From: Bacteroidales bacterium
GTDB lineage: Bacteria; Bacteroidota; Bacteroidia; Bacteroidales; Azobacteroidaceae
DNA length: 34,642 nt
Direction of reading: 5' to 3'
Assembly: GCA_003851245.1 (NCBI GenBank)
Contig: BHEP01000030.1
Span: 1 to 34,642 of the forward strand
Shown here piece by piece: positions 1 to 9,000 of this stretch (its first letter is position 1; each line of letters begins with the position of its first letter). Both the position numbers and the translations under genes were made by a program. Under the pieces are notes generated by a model, which made no database searches, was not told the origin of the DNA, and worked only from the letters and a program-made list of their open reading frames with translations.

Positions 1-1
1 C

Positions 2-34
2 ACTTATACTATAGATAGATGGCATGGGAAGTGA
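2..34 (+). other. possible 3' tail of an upstream CDS
   Basis: One frame is open from base 2 to a TGA at 32-34 and would encode the last ten residues of an upstream protein (TYTIDRWHGK). It would overlap the next gene by 11 bases. A second frame stops at 16-18 and could equally be the tail. Too short to identify. Confidence 0.2.
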
Positions 35-365
35 CAAGAAGAGTATTGCAGTAGCGGCAGAACTCAATTTGAAGCTTATGCAAGCAAAAAATAAGAAAAT
101 GAAGTGCAAAAAAGAGAATTATTTCTACCTAAAAGGATCAGGCATAGATTTTAGATCTCAATTAAAATTTGTTCTTGAAAAATACATACCTGTTTTCTCT
201 ACAATAAGATTGGTTTTCTTTTTTGAAGCGGAAAGCGACGATGATTTCGCAACTTGTCAATACGAGATAAGAAAAGAAATGGTGAGAAAATTTGGCAATT
301 GCTATCCTGTATGGTCTTGTGTAGCTCAAAGTCCTTTAGAGGAGGGATGCAAGCTTGCAGTGTAG
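24..365 (+). CDS. N-terminal part of a split chorismatase-like (FkbO/Hyg5) protein
   Basis: This 113-residue ORF starts at the only ATG after an in-frame stop at 12-14 and ends in TAG. It has no signal peptide and should be cytosolic. Its last third contains VFFFEAESDDDF and PVWSCVAQSPLEEG, which I recognise as the first RidA-like half of the long Bacteroidota relatives of FkbO/Hyg5 chorismatases; in those the VAQ-PPL segment runs straight on into the rest of the protein. Here TAG interrupts that segment, and the ORF at 366 continues in exactly the same frame with no gap. The most economical reading is one gene of about 411 codons with a nonsense codon at codon 114. Alternatives are two separately translated subunits, readthrough, or a base-call error. 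By itself this piece lacks the catalytic region. Confidence 0.6.
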   Translation: MGSDKKSIAVAAELNLKLMQAKNKKMKCKKENYFYLKGSGIDFRSQLKFVLEKYIPVFSTIRLVFFFEAESDDDFATCQYEIRKEMVRKFGNCYPVWSCVAQSPLEEGCKLAV

Positions 366-1259
366 ATGCAGGAAATTGAGTTAGAAAAGAACGATATTAT
401 TTTATATAAAGCATATCTAAAATTTCCTTATGTAGTAGTAGAAAGCCCACAAAGTAAAAGATTATTTTTGGGAGGTATAGCTAAAAAAGCTTCGTCAAAG
501 AGCATTCTACTGCAGGCAGAATATATTTTTACAATTATTGAAAGCATATTAGAAATAGAAAAAATGCCCATTTCTTCTATTGTGCGACAGTGGAACTATA
601 TTCAAGCAATTACTAAAATAGATTGTGAGCATCAGCATTATCAGGATTTTAATGATGCCAGAACTATTTTTTACAACAAGACTACATGGGATGATGGGTA
701 CCCAGCAGCAACAGGTATAGGCACCTCTTTTGGCGGACTAGTGATAGATCTTGAAGCCGTCCTTCCTAAGGGTTCGAAAGTAAAAATACGAGGAATAGAC
801 AACAAGTTACAAATACCCGCTTTCGATTATTCTCAAAAAGTATTGCTGGGCAAGGGTGACGAGAAACTTAGGGCGAAATCGACTCCCAAATTTGAACGTG
901 CCAAGGCTGTTATAGATAATAAAGTAGGCCTTCTTTATATATCTGGCACCGCCGCTATTAAAGGAGAGACCTGCCTTGGCAAAGTCGATTTGAAGGAGCA
1001 AACGCTAGCCACCTTAGAAAATATATCCCATCTTTTGTTGCCGCAAACACTGGAAGAGGCTGGAATTGATTATGGCTGTGATATAAGATTAATCTCTTTG
1101 CGAGTCTATCTTAAAAAGAAGTCTTTTTATGAAGATGTAAAAAAAATAATTGATAAAGAATATATAAATTTAGAGATTATATACCTTCTTGCCGATGTGT
1201 GTAGGGATGAATTACTTATAGAAATAGAAGCAATGGCAAGCATAGGCATCGAGGCTTAA
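366..1259 (+). CDS. chorismatase-like protein, FkbO/Hyg5/XanB2 family (main part)
   Basis: A 297-residue cytosolic protein with the core of the FkbO/Hyg5/XanB2 chorismatase family, two RidA-like subdomains in tandem. Visible landmarks are FNDARTIFY near residues 95-105, YPAATGIG near 116-123, SGTAAIKGE near 193-201, and a C-terminal ADVCRDELLIEIEA that should hold the catalytic Glu of the family. Family members turn chorismate into hydroxybenzoates or dihydroxycyclohexadiene carboxylates; the Cys in ADVCR resembles the hydroxybenzoate-forming types (inference). In Bacteroidota such genes often feed aryl-polyene or resorcinol pigment clusters, which would lie left of this window. The ATG follows directly on the TAG of the preceding in-frame ORF and has no close ribosome-binding site (GGAGGG lies about 18 bases upstream). 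The stop overlaps the convergent PD40 gene by 4 bases. Confidence 0.7.
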   Translation: MQEIELEKNDIILYKAYLKFPYVVVESPQSKRLFLGGIAKKASSKSILLQAEYIFTIIESILEIEKMPISSIVRQWNYIQAITKIDCEHQHYQDFNDARTIFYNKTTWDDGYPAATGIGTSFGGLVIDLEAVLPKGSKVKIRGIDNKLQIPAFDYSQKVLLGKGDEKLRAKSTPKFERAKAVIDNKVGLLYISGTAAIKGETCLGKVDLKEQTLATLENISHLLLPQTLEEAGIDYGCDIRLISLRVYLKKKSFYEDVKKIIDKEYINLEIIYLLADVCRDELLIEIEAMASIGIEA

Positions 1260-2713
1260 GGCTTTCTAAAATCAACATTTTTCACAGGTCTTGTAATCAA
1301 TTCGGGAAGGTTGTATGTTTTTGTAAAATTGTCGTAGAAATAGGGATCTTTTTGGGGTAGTATGAAAGGCTTGCCTGCCAGTCCTGTTTTTTTATCAAAA
1401 TGAGCGATAAAAGGACGTGCCCACAAACCATCCAATCGCTTGCTGCTGAACACAAACCAATCGCCAGAAGACGACCAAGAGTGAAAACTTTCAACATCAT
1501 CGCTATTCACCTCTTCGAGAATACGTAGGCTATTGCTCGAAATATCCAATAGTGCGAGTTCGCTCTCGGGATGCCAAATGGGAAAGCAGCCATAGTCAGA
1601 CAGGGTGAGCATAAGATGCCGACCATCGGGAGAGACCCTAGGAAAGGACACACTTTTTCCAAGTGCTGAGGCTTCATATACGCATTGAGGATCGCCAAAA
1701 GTGCGGCTTTTAACATCAATTTCCACACTATAAAGATCGTACAAAATACTATCTAAAGGCATGTTTTTATTGAGCTTCTTTGCCCTACAAAAATAAAGCA
1801 CCCTTCCATTGGGATGCCAAGAAGGATAGGTTTCTAGCTGTTCTTCTCCCGATATTTTGGGGCTGGTGAATATTTCGTTTGTTTGGCAGTCATATATTGC
1901 CAAATCAGATGTTTTGTCGGCTACTTCTATAGGCTTGCTGCCTGAGAAGTGGAAATATTGCTGCACATCATTCATAGAAAAGGCTATATGCTGCTGATCA
2001 GGATGCCAAGAGGAATAAGTGCCACGATTGTTCATACCGCCTACCGTCATATCTGTTTTGCTTGTTTTTCCATCTCGGTAGAGTATTGTACCCCCAAGTT
2101 CTCCCCTGATATGCAGAAGCATTGTCTCTGGTGAGTTGTTAGCAAATGTGTGACAGTTGACGCAACTTCCTTCGAGAGATTTATTTTCTACAATTGGTAT
2201 CTGCTTGTAGGAACTAAGTTCTCGCTGATAAATTCCCATCTCATTCCACAGTTCATATCCTGGATAAAGCAGTCTGTATACTAGGTATTGATCGATCTCT
2301 TGATTGGCAACGACATTGAGAATATCGGCCATTTGAATCCACTTATTGTCTCTTTTGAGGTATATGCGAAAATATATGACTCCTCCTTTGGCTTGTTGCA
2401 ATAGTTTACGCCAATGTTTTTGATTTATTTTTACAATCGAGTCCTTTTGCAGGTAATGAATTGTGGGATTTTGATTAATTTCGCCTATTTCAATATAATA
2501 TTGAGTCGCAGCCTCTTCTATTGCAAAATTGAGAGGAGCAATGTTGGGAGGTATAATAAGACCAGCATAAGAAGGCGATATTTGGGGCGCTCTAGCGACA
2601 CTGCTACTTACTTCTATATCCTTATTACAAGAGATATAGACAAGCGTATGAAAAATAAAACATATATAACATAGTTTTAATAGCTTAGCACTGATGATTT
2701 TTTGTATATTCAT
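1256..2713 (-). CDS. PD40 beta-propeller lipoprotein with one c-type heme motif
   Basis: A 485-residue predicted lipoprotein, last gene of the SusCD operon. The N-terminus is a hydrophobic signal ending at Cys29 (VYISC, a loose lipobox). A globular part (about 50-175) precedes a single CxxCH heme-c site, CVNCH at 184-188, followed by HTF and an MGGMNNRG-like stretch. The rest is a propeller of PD40/TolB-type blades, seen as repeated SSWHPDQQHIAFS, PSWHPNGRVLYF, PRVSPDGRHLML and HSWSSSGDWFVFS. It should sit in the periplasm or on the outer membrane with heme attached. Its start codon overlaps the stop of the DUF6057 gene (ATGA), so the two are probably translationally coupled. The family is common in Bacteroidales, but I know of no assigned function. 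Redox sensing, electron transfer or glycan binding are guesses. Confidence 0.8.
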   Translation of the reverse strand: MNIQKIISAKLLKLCYICFIFHTLVYISCNKDIEVSSSVARAPQISPSYAGLIIPPNIAPLNFAIEEAATQYYIEIGEINQNPTIHYLQKDSIVKINQKHWRKLLQQAKGGVIYFRIYLKRDNKWIQMADILNVVANQEIDQYLVYRLLYPGYELWNEMGIYQRELSSYKQIPIVENKSLEGSCVNCHTFANNSPETMLLHIRGELGGTILYRDGKTSKTDMTVGGMNNRGTYSSWHPDQQHIAFSMNDVQQYFHFSGSKPIEVADKTSDLAIYDCQTNEIFTSPKISGEEQLETYPSWHPNGRVLYFCRAKKLNKNMPLDSILYDLYSVEIDVKSRTFGDPQCVYEASALGKSVSFPRVSPDGRHLMLTLSDYGCFPIWHPESELALLDISSNSLRILEEVNSDDVESFHSWSSSGDWFVFSSKRLDGLWARPFIAHFDKKTGLAGKPFILPQKDPYFYDNFTKTYNLPELITRPVKNVDFRKP

Positions 2714-4356
2714 TGTATAATAATTTTATTGCCATAAGGGCTTATAAAGTTTAGGTAATACCAATAGCTAGCTCCAAATTGTTCCCTTAGCCTAAGTTGG
2801 TCGGATTGGCTTTTGCAATTGGCATAAGATTGCGAATAAGCTTTGAACTGCTCCACGCATTGAGAGCTAATCTCTAGTTCTAGGGCTTCAAATTCTTTGG
2901 GATACATGGTTTTAAAAACGATAAGAGCTTGCTCGTAAATGGGAGGCACTCCCTGGTAGAAGGTTTTCATATTGCTGCTGTTTTGGGCAAAGTCTAGGAG
3001 TCTATTACTTAGCAGATAATAGCTCATCAAATATTCAAAAGCCATTTTATTATCTGGTTCTTGCCTTGTTATAAAGAGTAGGTCGGCACCAATATCGCTT
3101 ATATTGGAGAAGTGTATCTGATTTTTTTGTTCTGTATAATTTATTTTTTCTGTGTGGAGTATTTTTTCTTCTTCTATAGCCCAATTTTTATAAAACTTAG
3201 TTTCCTTAAGAATGTTTATAAATCTTTGTGCCACCAAAGGTCTCTTATTAGCTATGTTGTAGCGAACCAATTTTTGTAAAATAGCAGCATTTTCACCATT
3301 TATGGTCATTGATTCAAAAGCCCATCTATGAGCTTCATTCCAATATCCTAATTCAGCATATATGAGATCTCCATATTCATTTTCCTTGGTTTGTCCATTC
3401 CAAGGAATAAAAATAGACTCCTTTCCAAAACTCTGTGGATACAAAAACAAATCGTATGGTAAACGCCCAGTTTTGTAAAGAGCAAGGTTGTTGATATAAG
3501 ATACTAAATGATTTTTGCCTTGGTATTTTTTCGTTTCTATCAAAACCTCGTGCCACTCATTGTTTTTTATATGCCTATCGACCTTGATCATCAGCCTTGC
3601 CCTATAGCTGTGTTTCTCAAAGAGCCCCCACATACTTATCGAAGCTATCAATAATAAGCTTGCCAATGATATTAGACATTTCCACTTTAAAGATCCTTTC
3701 GTAAATTTACTTATGTATACAGAAAGTAACGAGCCCAGAAAGGGAGAGGCAGAAAGGATCAAAAGTGTTACTATAGTGCTGGTCAAAGGCATGTTAGATT
3801 TAAAGGTGGAAGTAGTAGGAATAATTTCTATTGTCATCATACAAAGGCTAATTATGCAATAAGCATTCGACAAAACGAATATAAAAATTAGAAGCAGGGG
3901 TTTAAAATGCTTTTTTGCTTTTTTTAATATGCAAACACAAGGAATAACAAGTATTAGATTGAGTAGAATGCCAAAAATAATTTTGATTGGAAATTCTATG
4001 GATGCCAATTCTACAACAAGGTACAATGTGGGAAGGAGGGATAATATAAAATAATCACAATGGGAATATAACTTCTGCCACAACAAAGAATTTAATAAGA
4101 ATATTAATGACAAACTAAAGGCAACAATTAATGCTCCGATAAGTGGATCATAGAAATATTGAATAGCATAGGATGTAATATAGTTTAATACCCCGAATGG
4201 CGAGTTCGTGGTTTGGAGGAAATATATTTCACTGTATCTGAAAAGATGGTGCTGCTCATGCCAGTATATAATATGGGAAAGGGGCCCATGAAAAAGAAGA
4301 CTTAATAGAATCACTAACAAACAAAAAATGAGGGCCCTAAGTTTATTGGAAATCAT
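2710..4356 (-). CDS. DUF6057 polytopic membrane protein with periplasmic helical repeats
   Basis: A 548-residue protein that I recognise as DUF6057. The first 235 residues hold about six or seven hydrophobic membrane segments, beginning at residues 7-25 (ALIFCLLVILLSLLF). The remaining 300 residues are soluble and alpha-helical with TPR-like character. The segment IYAELGYWNEAHRWAFES (about 330-347) and a following VAQRFINILKETKFY are the typical DUF6057 repeat sequence. It is an inner-membrane protein with a large soluble domain, probably periplasmic. It lies 84 bases after susD, behind a strong hairpin, and overlaps the heme/propeller lipoprotein by 4 bases. The constant pairing suggests a shared complex, but no function is known to me. 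Confidence 0.75.
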   Translation of the reverse strand: MISNKLRALIFCLLVILLSLLFHGPLSHIIYWHEQHHLFRYSEIYFLQTTNSPFGVLNYITSYAIQYFYDPLIGALIVAFSLSLIFLLNSLLWQKLYSHCDYFILSLLPTLYLVVELASIEFPIKIIFGILLNLILVIPCVCILKKAKKHFKPLLLIFIFVLSNAYCIISLCMMTIEIIPTTSTFKSNMPLTSTIVTLLILSASPFLGSLLSVYISKFTKGSLKWKCLISLASLLLIASISMWGLFEKHSYRARLMIKVDRHIKNNEWHEVLIETKKYQGKNHLVSYINNLALYKTGRLPYDLFLYPQSFGKESIFIPWNGQTKENEYGDLIYAELGYWNEAHRWAFESMTINGENAAILQKLVRYNIANKRPLVAQRFINILKETKFYKNWAIEEEKILHTEKINYTEQKNQIHFSNISDIGADLLFITRQEPDNKMAFEYLMSYYLLSNRLLDFAQNSSNMKTFYQGVPPIYEQALIVFKTMYPKEFEALELEISSQCVEQFKAYSQSYANCKSQSDQLRLREQFGASYWYYLNFISPYGNKIIIQ

Positions 4357-4370
4357 TGATCTATATTTTA

Positions 4371-4402
4371 AGAAAGATGCAAGCCTCGACTTGCATCTTT
4401 CT
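4371..4402 (-). terminator. perfect 13-bp hairpin between susD and the DUF6057 gene
   Basis: The arms 4371-4383 and 4390-4402 are exact reverse complements (AGAAAGATGCAAG) around a 6-base loop. Read on the - strand the hairpin follows the susD stop by about 38 bases and ends 14 bases before the DUF6057 ATG. The tail TCTTAAAA is only weakly U-rich, so it could be a leaky terminator or an mRNA-stabilising or processing hairpin that sets different levels of susCD and the downstream pair. Confidence 0.65.
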
Positions 4403-4440
4403 GCGCTATTTTGTAGCTGATTTATAAAAACCCTGTGTGC

Positions 4441-6057
4441 TTAGTAGTTTGGATTTTGACCCAAATCAAAATTTAGCTCCAGCTCTTCCTGAGGAATTGG
4501 GTACAGATAATTATGATCCTCGTATTTACTCCCAGAGAGCACAATACTTTTCCCCTCATACAAGGAACACGATTGTCCATCTTCACTCAAGGTATATTTT
4601 AGCCCAAGGAAAGGCTCGTTTAACACCTTTTTAGCAATGCCCCATCGGCGAATATCCCACTGTCTTTTGCTACCTTCGAGGGCAAACTCTACACGCCACT
4701 CGTTTTGTATTCTGAGGTTTAACTCGTCGGCATTGGCAACATAAGTGTACAAAGAGGCATTGGAAGTTTGCAAATCGGGCTGACCCACTCTAGCTCTTAT
4801 CTGATTTACCGCATCCAAAGCCTTGCTGTCTAGGGGGTTTATTTTGTTTTGTGCTTCGGCATAGGTCAGCAAAACTTCTGCATACCTAATCACATGCCAA
4901 TCCTTGCCGCCCGACCAAGTATTGGCAATTGACACACTGGGATCTAGGTATTTATTGTTGTAGTATCCAGTAGCTGTAGCATCATTGTGTTGAGCTATAC
5001 CCGTATTGCCACTAGATCTCAGAGGAGCCACTTTGATGGTAATTCCGTAGCGCAGTTCTCCATCATGGAGCACACAGGCAGAGAGGCGTGGATCCCTGTT
5101 TGCAAAAGGCTCTTTTTCGCTATACAAGGAAGATTGGCTTATGCTGCCTCCATCGAGGCACTCAAAAGCATCGACTAAGCTTTGGGTCGGATTGATGCCT
5201 CCCCAACCAACTCCAGGGAATGCTCCCCATCCGATGATGTAATTTGTTAGTTCAGGATTCTTAAATTGGCGCACTAAAATTGCCTCCTTGCAAGATTCTT
5301 GTTTTTCCCAAAAAAGCTCTTGATACAGCCCTGTATTTCCCTTGTCAAACAGCTCATATTGATTAGAACTAATAACAGCCTCAGACTCTTGGGCAGCAGT
5401 CTCAAAATCCCCAAAATAGAGGGCTGCACGAGCTTTCATGGCATGTGCTGCGCCCTTGGTGATGCGACCATATTTTGCTGCACTCCATTGCACAGGTAGT
5501 TTCTCTATTGCATAATCAAAATCTTCCATCAGCTTATCGTAAACTTCTTTGTGGGGAGTTCTTCCTATTTTGAGTTGCGACAGGTCTAGTGGAGAATCGG
5601 TATATGGCACGTCGCCAAACTTTCTGATGAGCTGAAAATAGCTCATTGCCCTTAAGAATCGGGCTTCTCCCACCACAGCTTCCTTGTCTTCTTTGGCATA
5701 ATTAGGAATTTCATCAATTTTTTTAATCAAGAGGTTGGATGCCCTGATTGCCGCATAGTCGCCGCTCCATCCCTGATCTGCTGGATCATACACTCCTTTG
5801 GAAATATTTCCTGCAGCCCATTTGATACCATGTACCGCATTGTCTGAATTAATATCTCCATCTACATCTCCTTGGCTTGAGCCAGGCAAAACTCGGCGAT
5901 AAACGTCGGCAACAAACATTTCGGCATCGCTAGGGATTTTCCAAAAATTACCATCCGACAACTCTTCTTGTGGGTAGCGATCCAAGAAATCATCATTGCA
6001 AGCGACAAATAAAACTGCAAACAATAAAACAAATATATACTTATTAAAATATTTCAT
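4441..6057 (-). CDS. SusD/RagB-family glycan-binding lipoprotein
   Basis: A 538-residue surface lipoprotein, the partner lid of the SusC channel directly upstream. The signal peptide ends at Cys20 (LLFAVLFVAC) and is followed by the family opening NDDFLDRYPQEELSDGNFW. The helical TPR-like scaffold is visible in ARFLRAMSYFQLIRKFGDVPY (about 132-152), and the C-terminal SusD region has EVLLTYAEAQNKI and QWDIRRWGIAKKVLNEPF, ending in LYPIPQEELELN. Length and order are normal for the family. It follows susC by 25 bases. The family binds the oligo- or polysaccharide that SusC imports; the sequence does not tell which glycan, and no dedicated surface-glycan-binding protein follows it in the operon. 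Confidence 0.95.
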   Translation of the reverse strand: MKYFNKYIFVLLFAVLFVACNDDFLDRYPQEELSDGNFWKIPSDAEMFVADVYRRVLPGSSQGDVDGDINSDNAVHGIKWAAGNISKGVYDPADQGWSGDYAAIRASNLLIKKIDEIPNYAKEDKEAVVGEARFLRAMSYFQLIRKFGDVPYTDSPLDLSQLKIGRTPHKEVYDKLMEDFDYAIEKLPVQWSAAKYGRITKGAAHAMKARAALYFGDFETAAQESEAVISSNQYELFDKGNTGLYQELFWEKQESCKEAILVRQFKNPELTNYIIGWGAFPGVGWGGINPTQSLVDAFECLDGGSISQSSLYSEKEPFANRDPRLSACVLHDGELRYGITIKVAPLRSSGNTGIAQHNDATATGYYNNKYLDPSVSIANTWSGGKDWHVIRYAEVLLTYAEAQNKINPLDSKALDAVNQIRARVGQPDLQTSNASLYTYVANADELNLRIQNEWRVEFALEGSKRQWDIRRWGIAKKVLNEPFLGLKYTLSEDGQSCSLYEGKSIVLSGSKYEDHNYLYPIPQEELELNFDLGQNPNY

Positions 6058-6082
6058 GAGAAAAATGTTAAAATTTTTAAAA

Positions 6083-9000
6083 TTAAAATGTCACTTTTAG
6101 CCCCAACGAAACCTTCTTGACATTGGAATAGAACCAGCCCCTGTTGTCGGAAGGTGCTTCGGGGTCAATGCCATCAAGTCCAGAAAAGGTAAGTAAGTTT
6201 TCGCCAGAAATATACAGCTTGGCACGCTCGCCACCTAGCTTTTTCATAAGCGCTTGAGATAAATTGTATCCAAAAGTGACGTTTTTTAATCGCACATACG
6301 ATGCGTCTTCCAGCCAAAACGAAGATACCTGATAATTGACTTGGTCGCTTCGCGTGATTCTTGGGTATGAGGCATTGTGGTTCGTAGGTGTCCATCTATC
6401 GAGGTGTCTTTCCAAAACATTTCCGCCATTAAAGAATGAGTATGCCGATTCGCCTTCTATGTATGCATCTACATCCAAAGCTCCTTGCAACAAAAATGAA
6501 AGGTCGAAACTCTTGTATTCAAAATTTGCGTTAAAGCCTAAGGTCCAGCTAGGAAAATTTTTGCCAATAACTGTGCGGTCGCCAGCAGCAGTTATTTTAT
6601 CGTTCTTGTCTAGGTCTTGGTATCTTATATCACCTAATTGCTCAGCCCCTGTCCTATTGGGAAGACTGGCGAGCTCTTCGGCGGTATTAAAAAATCCTAT
6701 TGCTTGGTAGCCATAAAACGAACCAATGGGGTAGCCCTCTACCCTCCAATATTTGGAGTTGTCGGGGTCTACTCCCGATGTTCCTCTCATTTCGGTAATT
6801 TTGTTCTTTACATAGGCTAGATTAAAATTGAGGTTGTAACGAAAATCTTGGCTTATGTTCATATTGTGAAACACACTAAGATCAAAGCCCTTATTCTCTA
6901 CCTTTCCTGCATTCTGAACGGGCGCATCCATTCCCAAAATACCCTCTACAGGAAGTTTTAGCAACATGCCATCTGTCATTTTTTTGTACAATGCCAGTTC
7001 GAAGCCTATAAGATTGTCCAAGAAACTTGCTTCCAGACCCAAGTCGTAGCTAGTTACCGTAGCCCATTTTAGCTGATTGTTGACATATCTTGTCTCCTTA
7101 CTTGTAGAATATAGGGAGTTCCCAAACATGTATTTTTCGTAGTCGAAAGTCGATACCGAGGGGTATACATTATCACTTTTTAGCTCCTCGTTGCCCGTTT
7201 TTCCCCATCCAGCTCGTATTTTTAAGAAACTCAATATTTCTTGGTCTTTCATAAATCCTTCTTTCGAGATTATCCAAGCCCCAGAAAAGGAGGGGAATGT
7301 TCCCCATCTATTGTCTTTGGGAAAAACCGAAGAAGCGTCGGTGCGCACATTGGCCTCTAAGAGATATTTATCATCATATTGATATTGTATGCGTCCAAAA
7401 TAAGAGCGCCTGGCAGTTTCTCTACCCCCATCACTGTTTGTTTGTGATGCTGCATCGAGGGTGTTGAGCGATTCCATTAAGTTGTTGTTGCCGCCTCCTT
7501 TCCTTGCCGCCTCTGTGTAGGTGTAGTGATAAGCCGTTTGCTCAAAGCCTCCCAGGAGAGCAAAAGAGTGTTTGTCAAAATTTTTGTAGTAGTTGCTGAG
7601 CACTTGTGTGGTGTACCAATTGTGGTGAAAGTTGTTGCTGTATCCCTCTCGCGGACCCTCGTCTAGGCCATTGTAAACGAGTTTTTTCTTAAAACCTTCG
7701 TCTAATGTCATATTGTTGCGAACAGAAAAAACACCTTTTACGCTCAATTCTGGCAATATGAAGACCGTGCCGTGCAGAATGCTGTGTAGCTGCTGGCGCG
7801 TGCTCCTTCTGAAGCCATCTCTACCAATTTGAGCCACCGGATTTGGCTTTCCTGAATTGGAGAAATCGCCACTCCCATAGTCATTGGGCTTGCCATAAAC
7901 ACCAACCGTAGGACTGCTTCTGTTGACAGATCCTATCATCGAAGAAAAGCTATTCCATCCTTGGTTTGATATTCCTCTGTTGGCCGAAGCATTTAATCCT
8001 ACCGCCAACCAATTGTTGATTCTAGAATCTACACTCAAGCGCCCATTGTAGCGCTTATAATTGATAGCCTCAAGGAAGCCATCTTGCTCAGTAAATCCTA
8101 TCGAGGCATTGTAGTTGGTTTTTTCGGCACCTCCATTGATTGACATGTGGTGCATCTGTTCCATTGCTGTTGATTTGAAAGTTTCATTATACCAATCGGT
8201 ATTTGGATGAGTGCTTGGAGAACTCCCATCCCTAAATTTTCGAATATCTTCGTCCGAGAAGCTTATTGTAGCATTGGGGTTGTCGTTGAGCGTAGCCTCA
8301 TTGTATAGCATAGCATAATCGCCAGCTCCAAGAAATTTTAATCGCGCTGTAGGGCTTGTCCACGCGACATTTCCCGAGTAGCTGACTTTGGCTTTATCAC
8401 CTTTTTTTCCTTTCTTAGTGGTAATCAATATCACACCATTTGCAGCTTGCACTCCATATATGGCAGCCGAAGAAGCGTCTTTCAATACCGAGAGACTTTC
8501 TATATCACTAGGGTCGATAGTATTCATATCTCCAGGCACTCCGTCTACAATTACCAAAGGGCTTGCAGCATTTATTGAGTTTTTGCCGCGAATGGTAATA
8601 CTTCCCGTTTGAGACCCTGGAGCTCCAGAGGTTTGAATAGAAGTCACCCCAGGCATCTGGCCGGCCAATGCTGCAGATACACTGGAAACGGGTCTGCTTT
8701 CCAGTGCTGCGGTTTTAAGGGTAGACACCGATCCTGTTAGTGAGGATTTTTTTTGTACACCATAGCCTACAACCACAAATTCGTCCAATTCTTTAAAATC
8801 TTCTATTAGAACAATCTTGATGGAACTTTGCCCATTTACACTTATTTCTATAGATTGGTAGCCTATGTAGGAAACCAACAAGCGGGCGCTAGCACTTGCT
8901 GTTATTGAGAACTTTCCATCTATATCAGTAATCGTGCCATTGCTTGTGCCCACTACCACAATGCTTGCACCGATTATACTCTCGCCAGTGTGGTCAGTAA

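Noticed and set aside
6336..6710. 124-codon + strand ORF
   Set aside because: Antisense to the conserved barrel of SusC; no recognisable domain.
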